Shown here one piece after another: positions 39,732 to 43,311 of a stretch of 43,311 bases of DNA. A model generated the notes under the pieces. That model saw only the letters and a program-made list of their open reading frames with translations, searched no databases and was not told where the DNA came from. Origin of the DNA: a virus; the IMG/VR virus record IMGVR_UViG_3300021938_000096, positions 1 through 43,311 of that record; one strand, written 5' to 3'. How positions within the stretch are numbered: position 1 is the stretch's first letter; each line of letters opens with the position of its first letter. Both the position numbers and the translations under genes were made by a program.

Positions 39732-40448
39732 TTATTCCCCAGTCTTTTTTGCTTCGGTTGATGATTTCTTCGCCAGATTCAAAAGAATCCGCCATGCTGT
39801 TGCAGCCACGATTGGTATTTGTCCATTGCCAGTTGCTCTAAGTCGCTCCATCCTATGGGCCATCCCATCAACCACTCGTGATTCATTGGGGTAGGTATCC
39901 CAAATACCGCTGTAAATGCACGGGCGCTTGGCCACTTTTGCATGCTCTGAGCTGTGTAGTTCGCTGTGCATGTCGGTGTATGCAAGTAGCCAATATCGCT
40001 TCCTAACATGGTCTGCACCCAAGTCTTTCGCGGATAGGGAAATGCATTTGGTTTGGTAACCCATCTGCTCGCAGTCGGTCGCTGCCGTTTCAATTGATCG
40101 TCTGCTGACGTTCTCGGCAAATACGTACCGGGGAGCGACATCTGCCACGATCCGTCGCATTTCCGGCCAGAGATCGTCTGCATTGTTTCTCCCAGAAGCT
40201 GCCGTGCTGTAGGCTTGGCACGGAAACCCGCCAGATACCACATCAACAATGCATCTCCATGGCTTTCCGTCAAAGGTGCGGACATCATCCCAAATCGGGA
40301 AGGGCGGGAGTAGTCCGTCATTTTGGCGAGCGATGAGTACACTTGAGGAGTACGAATCAATTTCAACTCCACAAATAGTGCGCCATCCAAGCAATTGGCC
40401 TCCGAGTATTCCACCACCAGCGCCCGCGAATAAAGCCAGCTCATTCAT
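39732..40448 (-). CDS. DNA cytosine-C5 methyltransferase (Dcm family, compact)
   Basis: The ATG at 40448 has GGGAG four bases upstream. The 238-residue product shows the family's ordered motifs: I, LALFAGAGGG (4-13); IV, SGGFPCQAYS with catalytic Cys77; VI, FAENVSRR (110-117); VIII, GADHVRKRYWLLAY; X, GNGQIPIVAATAW near the C-terminus. The target recognition region between VIII and X is only about 40 residues, shorter than in most Dcm enzymes. No partner restriction enzyme is visible, so it probably protects phage DNA from host restriction. A second open frame across it is a shadow. Confidence 0.9.
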   Translation of the reverse strand: MNELALFAGAGGGILGGQLLGWRTICGVEIDSYSSSVLIARQNDGLLPPFPIWDDVRTFDGKPWRCIVDVVSGGFPCQAYSTAASGRNNADDLWPEMRRIVADVAPRYVFAENVSRRSIETAATDCEQMGYQTKCISLSAKDLGADHVRKRYWLLAYTDMHSELHSSEHAKVAKRPCIYSGIWDTYPNESRVVDGMAHRMERLRATGNGQIPIVAATAWRILLNLAKKSSTEAKKTGE

Positions 40449-40449
40449 T

Positions 40450-40635
40450 TCACTCCCCATTTTTCGGCACTGCGCCGGATGATTTCTGCGCCAGCATCTC
40501 GCGTTTCAGATCGTCGGCTATGGCTGCCCATAGTCCCGACTTGTCTGCTGCCATTTCCTGCGCTCTTGCCCAGGCATAGGCTTTGTCCATTTGGGCTATC
40601 CATACGAGATGGGCTAAGTGGTCGGTGTAGGTCAT
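40450..40635 (-). CDS. Small conserved-looking phage protein (61 aa)
   Basis: The product MTYTDHLAHLVWIAQMDKAY continues with AWARAQEMAADKSGLWAAIA and DDLKREMLA. This HL...A.AWARAxELxADxSGLWxxIAxxL pattern is one I associate with short proteins in phages and prophages of Burkholderiales. It lies one base from the methyltransferase and overlaps its upstream neighbour by four bases. No function is known to me. Confidence 0.75.
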   Translation of the reverse strand: MTYTDHLAHLVWIAQMDKAYAWARAQEMAADKSGLWAAIADDLKREMLAQKSSGAVPKNGE

Positions 40636-40850
40636 ATTGCATCTTTTTCTGGCCTTGCAGCGCTTCTCTCAATCAATACTTCACGATGTCTATCGGCCAT
40701 TTCGGTGCAAACTTTAAACGTTCCTACCATTAGCACAATGTAATCGTGCGATGTGTCAGCCATAAAGCTCTCTTGGTTTTTCGCCAGCGATTCGACCAAG
40801 TTTTGAACATGAAAGCAATTTTGCTTCTTACTCCATTCAAGACAGTACAT
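40632..40850 (-). CDS. Hypothetical protein (72 aa)
   Basis: The ATG shares a base with the helicase stop (TAATG), indicating coupling. The product MYCLEWSKKQNCFHVQNLVE continues with SHDYIVLMVGTFKVCTEMAD and RHREVLIERSAARP. It has two cysteines and a short strand-helix pattern but no recognised motif. Function unknown. Confidence 0.65.
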   Translation of the reverse strand: MYCLEWSKKQNCFHVQNLVESLAKNQESFMADTSHDYIVLMVGTFKVCTEMADRHREVLIERSAARPEKDAI

Positions 40851-42226
40851 TACATTCCCCTTTGTTTAAATTGATCCTGCTTTTTTGCTGGTGGTTCGCC
40901 ATTCCATTGGCCGAATTTTGTTTGTTCACCGACATAAAAAAGGTGAACATCGCCACACCGACCTTGCCGGTTTTTGGATACCCTGAGCAATGCGTAGTTG
41001 GCGTATTCAGCCCCGAAGTCTGGGTTTGCCATGATGGGTCGGTGAATGAAGGCAACCACGTCTGCATCCTGCTCAATAGCCCCAGAGTCACGCAGTTCAT
41101 GCAGTCCAGGGGGATGATTACCTTTATCGGCTGCACCCCGGTTCACTTGGGCCAAGCACACGACCACAATGCCCATGTCTTTCGCCATCGTTTTCAACCC
41201 CCGGCTGATTTCCTCGATCTGGTAGGCGCGGCTCACTTTGGAATCCATGCCTGACATCAGTCCGATGTAGTCCACGATCAACACGTCAAGCCCTTTTCGG
41301 CGCTTAAGCGCCTTGGCCTTGGCCTTGACTTGCAGGATGTTCAATCCGCCCTGCTCAACCACGTAGAACCGGCGCGACTTCGATGCCTCCACTGCGTCAA
41401 CAATCCGGTCATATTGAAGCCCGCGTGTGGGTCGCTTGATATCCGAGATTGAAACCGATCCGAGAATAGCCGCCTGCCTGTCGCTCACGTCGGCCCGGCT
41501 CATCTCCATACTGATAAACCCGACGCTGTAGGTTTTAGCCATGCTCAGGCCGATTGTCAGACCCAGAGCAGATTTACCCATGCTTGGCCGCGCACCGATC
41601 ACCACCATGTTTCCACGCTGTAGCCCTCCGTCGAGCATTTCATCCAAGTCGTGGATTCCTGTGGCCATGCCAACAATCGAGCCGTTCTCGCGCTGTTCTA
41701 TCAAGTCCAGGTGTTTGATGGCTGATTCATGGGCATCGATCCATTCGCCAAAGTCGTCCTTGTCCTCAAGTTCGATCAAAGCGCTTGAGACTTGATCGAT
41801 CCTTTCTTGAATCGGCGTGGTTTCGAAAGCCAGCGTCTGTACCAAAGCGCTCATGCCGTACAGTTTACGGCTCTTGAAGGCATCAATCACGCGCTGGACA
41901 TGCTTGGCTATGCCTCGGGCTCCATGGTCGTTGTAGCGGGCTATTTCAAGCACTTCGGTAAGCTGCATCGAACCGTTGAAGGATTCGGCCACGGAAATGA
42001 TGTCGTACGGCCCTTTGGCGTGCTGTTTCCGGCATTCTGCAAAAATAGCCCGCAAACAGTCATCAGAAAAGTGTTCTGGCTGCAACTTGTCGCATTCGTC
42101 GTGAGCTTGCGGAAAGTTCAGCAGAATGGATACCACCGACATCTCGGATGGCTTCACGCCAACGGTGTTTGCCGTCGATTTCATGTAGCTCACAAAATCA
42201 ATCTCATCATCAACAATCGTAGTCAT
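40850..42226 (-). CDS. dnaB: DnaB-like replicative helicase
   Basis: The 458-residue product has the DnaB two-domain plan. The N-terminal helical domain includes SEMSVVSILLNFPQAHDECD. The RecA-like domain has Walker A GARPSMGKS (211-219), GFISMEMSRADVSDRQAAIL (motif H1a region), Walker B VLIVDYIGLM (315-324) and the Gln motif IVVVCLAQVNRG. The C-terminal HELRDSGAIEQDADVVAFIH and the ALLRVSKNRQGRCGDVHLFY arginine finger region are present. It unwinds DNA at the fork. It overlaps the initiator gene by four bases, the usual initiator-helicase pair. Confidence 0.95.
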   Translation of the reverse strand: MTTIVDDEIDFVSYMKSTANTVGVKPSEMSVVSILLNFPQAHDECDKLQPEHFSDDCLRAIFAECRKQHAKGPYDIISVAESFNGSMQLTEVLEIARYNDHGARGIAKHVQRVIDAFKSRKLYGMSALVQTLAFETTPIQERIDQVSSALIELEDKDDFGEWIDAHESAIKHLDLIEQRENGSIVGMATGIHDLDEMLDGGLQRGNMVVIGARPSMGKSALGLTIGLSMAKTYSVGFISMEMSRADVSDRQAAILGSVSISDIKRPTRGLQYDRIVDAVEASKSRRFYVVEQGGLNILQVKAKAKALKRRKGLDVLIVDYIGLMSGMDSKVSRAYQIEEISRGLKTMAKDMGIVVVCLAQVNRGAADKGNHPPGLHELRDSGAIEQDADVVAFIHRPIMANPDFGAEYANYALLRVSKNRQGRCGDVHLFYVGEQTKFGQWNGEPPAKKQDQFKQRGM

Positions 42227-43014
42227 GCTGCCACCTTGTTTTCGTAGTTGCCTTGGACTACTTTTGAAAAGTTATCCGCCTTCACCAGCCACCCAAGGTC
42301 ACAAGACCATTTACCTTCACGCCCGGTTAGAAAATCACTTTCGCCAACGTAGGCAAAGAATCTAGAAAACCAATCCAGCCCCTCGGCCTTGTCAGTAGCG
42401 TAACGCTCGCCTGTCTTTTTCTTGGCCGTCAGTAGCCATGCCCAACGCTGGCGTAAAGCTGTTGCCCTAGCACCAGACCATAGCTCTGCCTTCGGCTGGG
42501 GGAGGTTTGGCAGGTGTTGGGCATAAAGCTCGATGATCTCAACGTGCGGGCAGGTCGGCGGCGTAGCCGTTGACGAAGAAGCTTTAGCTTCTTTATTTTC
42601 TATAGGTGAAGGTGAAGGTGAAGGGCATTCGTCAAGCAATGCTTGTAGCATGCTTGTAGCATTGCTTTTAGCATCATTACCCCATCTTTTTGATGCTGCA
42701 TTGACGGCTCGCTTGTGATTGCGTACTTTATTGTCAATAGCGTTAGTTTTTTCTTGCTCTATGCGAGTGTGAATGAGCATGCCATCGCTATGCTTGAAGA
42801 ATGCTCGAAGTGTGCTTGAAGCATTGCTCCAAGCATCGCCAAGCCTGCTTATAATTGATAGTCGAACGTCATCATCTGGAATCGGGCCAGACTTCCAATA
42901 ATGGAGAATGAGCATCAAATATGCGCCATGCTCAGCAGGAGTTAAGTGCATGGTGTCAGACAAATAATCGGCCACGTAAAATGGCATCCAAATGTCAGTT
43001 TTCCCCGGCGCCAT
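42223..43014 (-). CDS. DUF1376-family replication initiator / replisome organiser
   Basis: The 263-residue product starts with the DUF1376 pattern DIWMPFYVADYLSDTMHLTP followed by AEHGAYLMLILHYWKSGPIP, a winged-helix-like module of phage replication proteins. A low-complexity linker (CPSPSPSPIENKEAKASSST) leads to a Trp-rich C-terminal part (GLDWFSRFFAYVGESDFLTG and SCDLGWLVKADNFSKVVQGN) that probably recruits the helicase, as in lambda O/P or DnaT-type systems. Two blocks of 11-bp direct repeats lie within the gene (42639-42672 and 42790-42845), suggesting that the protein binds its own coding region as an origin. It overlaps the helicase gene by four bases. Confidence 0.8.
   Translation of the reverse strand: MAPGKTDIWMPFYVADYLSDTMHLTPAEHGAYLMLILHYWKSGPIPDDDVRLSIISRLGDAWSNASSTLRAFFKHSDGMLIHTRIEQEKTNAIDNKVRNHKRAVNAASKRWGNDAKSNATSMLQALLDECPSPSPSPIENKEAKASSSTATPPTCPHVEIIELYAQHLPNLPQPKAELWSGARATALRQRWAWLLTAKKKTGERYATDKAEGLDWFSRFFAYVGESDFLTGREGKWSCDLGWLVKADNFSKVVQGNYENKVAA
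42639..42672. repeat. Iteron cluster 1 (three tandem repeats)
   Basis: ATGCTTGTAGC at 42639-42649 is repeated perfectly at 42650-42660 and imperfectly as ATTGCTTTTAGC at 42661-42672. It lies in the coding sequence of the DUF1376 gene just after the Pro/Ser linker. A tandem perfect 11-mer is unusual in coding DNA. Confidence 0.7.
42790..42845. repeat. Iteron cluster 2 (four to five tandem repeats)
   Basis: Consecutive 11-12-bp units read ATGCTTGAAGA (42790-42800), ATGCTCGAAGT (42801-42811), GTGCTTGAAGC (42812-42822), ATTGCTCCAAGC (42823-42834) and a weaker ATCGCCAAGCC (42835-42845). The consensus is close to that of cluster 1 (ATGCTTGWAGC), with the two clusters about 120 bases apart. A moderately AT-rich stretch near 42719-42765 lies between them. 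Confidence 0.7.
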
Positions 43015-43211
43015 TATTCGGCGTCCTTTAATTCTTCATCATGGGTTTCAATGCTTTTTTTGGCTTCCCGCAAAGCCTTGATAAGCAAATTAACATTAGA
43101 TGGCTGAATGGCGATAAATGAAGGCCCATCAAGCGGGTCATTTTGTGATATTGATATTGAACCACCTTTGTTTACAAAAACATCAATGCCTTTTTGTTCT
43201 GGGATTACCAT
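43014..43211 (-). CDS. Small hypothetical protein (65 aa)
   Basis: The product MVIPEQKGIDVFVNKGGSIS continues with ISQNDPLDGPSFIAIQPSNV and ends with a helix (NLLIKALREAKKSIETHDEE). GGA lies eight bases before the ATG. It is the first gene downstream of the hairpin and terminator at 43225-43300 and overlaps the DUF1376 start by one base. Function unknown; a regulator or accessory replication protein is possible by position. Confidence 0.7.
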   Translation of the reverse strand: MVIPEQKGIDVFVNKGGSISISQNDPLDGPSFIAIQPSNVNLLIKALREAKKSIETHDEELKDAE

Positions 43212-43224
43212 TTATTTTTCCAAT

Positions 43225-43300
43225 AAAAAAGCCTAGCTCAGAATCTCATCCTTGCGGAAGTTGGGGAACGGAATAGTACCGTCAGATTCTGAGCTAGGCC
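43225..43300 (-). ncRNA. Predicted compact RNA: 16-bp stem, three-way junction, terminator
   Basis: On the minus strand GCCTAGCTCAGAATCT (43284-43299) pairs perfectly with AGATTCTGAGCTAGGC (43231-43246), followed by TTTTTT (43225-43230). The 37-base interior can form two small hairpins, ACGG-TACTATT-CCGT and CTTCC-GCAA-GGATG (GNRA-type loop, one mismatch), giving a three-way junction. A -10-like TATAGT lies just upstream. The unit is either a small RNA or an attenuator for the gene at 43211. Confidence 0.55.
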
Positions 43301-43301
43301 C

Positions 43302-43307
43302 ACTATA
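43302..43307 (-). promoter_or_regulatory. -10-like box before the terminal RNA
   Basis: TATAGT on the minus strand matches the -10 consensus at five of six bases and would start transcription near the first base of the hairpin stem. The -35 would lie beyond the window edge, so the promoter cannot be confirmed here. Confidence 0.35.
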
Positions 43308-43311
43308 AAAC

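Noticed and set aside
39779-40444. Alternative minus-strand frame across the methyltransferase
   Set aside because: It overlaps the real gene almost fully and lacks conserved motifs. Shadow frame.
43298-43311. Circular joining of the window ends through the first gene
   Set aside because: The frame entering position 2 would run back only to a TAG at 43295-43297 and contains no start codon, and no good -35 appears across the join. The sequence is probably not a closed circle.

Overview
The window looks like most of the genome of a short-tailed (podovirus-type) phage or prophage. The evidence is a terminase pair, portal, scaffold, an N4 gp56-like major capsid protein, T7 gp11/gp12-like tail proteins, no tape-measure or sheath gene, and a very large multidomain protein (3113 residues) followed by several internal-virion-like proteins. 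The gene types (DUF1376 replication protein, YbcO-like and RusA nucleases, giant polyvalent protein) recall phages of Burkholderiales such as the Bcep22 and BcepC6B groups. A betaproteobacterial host is therefore my inference, not something read directly from sequence. I see no integrase, repressor or reverse transcriptase, and the two ends do not join into a sensible reading frame, so an early or lysogeny region is probably missing.

Layout. At 1-1130 there are three short genes on the plus strand (the first cut by the window edge), with about 390 bases of apparently noncoding DNA between the second and third. Everything else is on the minus strand, so the functional order runs from right to left. 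43.3-36.3 kb is the early/middle region: a small RNA-like hairpin unit, a 65-residue protein, a DUF1376 replication initiator that contains two clusters of 11-bp iterons, a DnaB-like helicase, a compact cytosine-C5 methyltransferase, a 33-residue membrane peptide, a pseudoknotted RNA with its own promoter and terminator, an HNH nuclease, RusA, a degenerate HNH-like protein, a small HTH protein and a YbcO-like nuclease. 36.2-35.6 kb holds a Q-like late regulator, a promoter and a terminator, in an arrangement resembling lambda Q-pR'-tR'.

35.6-1.27 kb is one long late region: terminase small and large subunits, small virion genes, a GIY-YIG homing endonuclease, fibre/decoration proteins, portal, a terminator directly before the scaffold gene, scaffold, major capsid, decoration proteins (one frameshifted), tail adaptor and nozzle, tail fibre, a lysis region (permuted papain-like protein, holin-like membrane proteins, a DUF5675 protein, nested Rz/Rz1), then internal virion proteins, a GNAT acetyltransferase and the giant protein.

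The most notable observations are: (1) iterons inside the replication gene; (2) a self-contained late switch with a dyad between the -35 and -10 boxes; (3) two compact structured RNAs that each end in a terminator just before a gene; (4) two adjacent genes (the homing endonuclease and the virion gene after it) whose best starts are AUC and AUU; (5) a DUF5675 protein occupying the endolysin position; (6) the giant protein carrying a RadC-like JAB motif.
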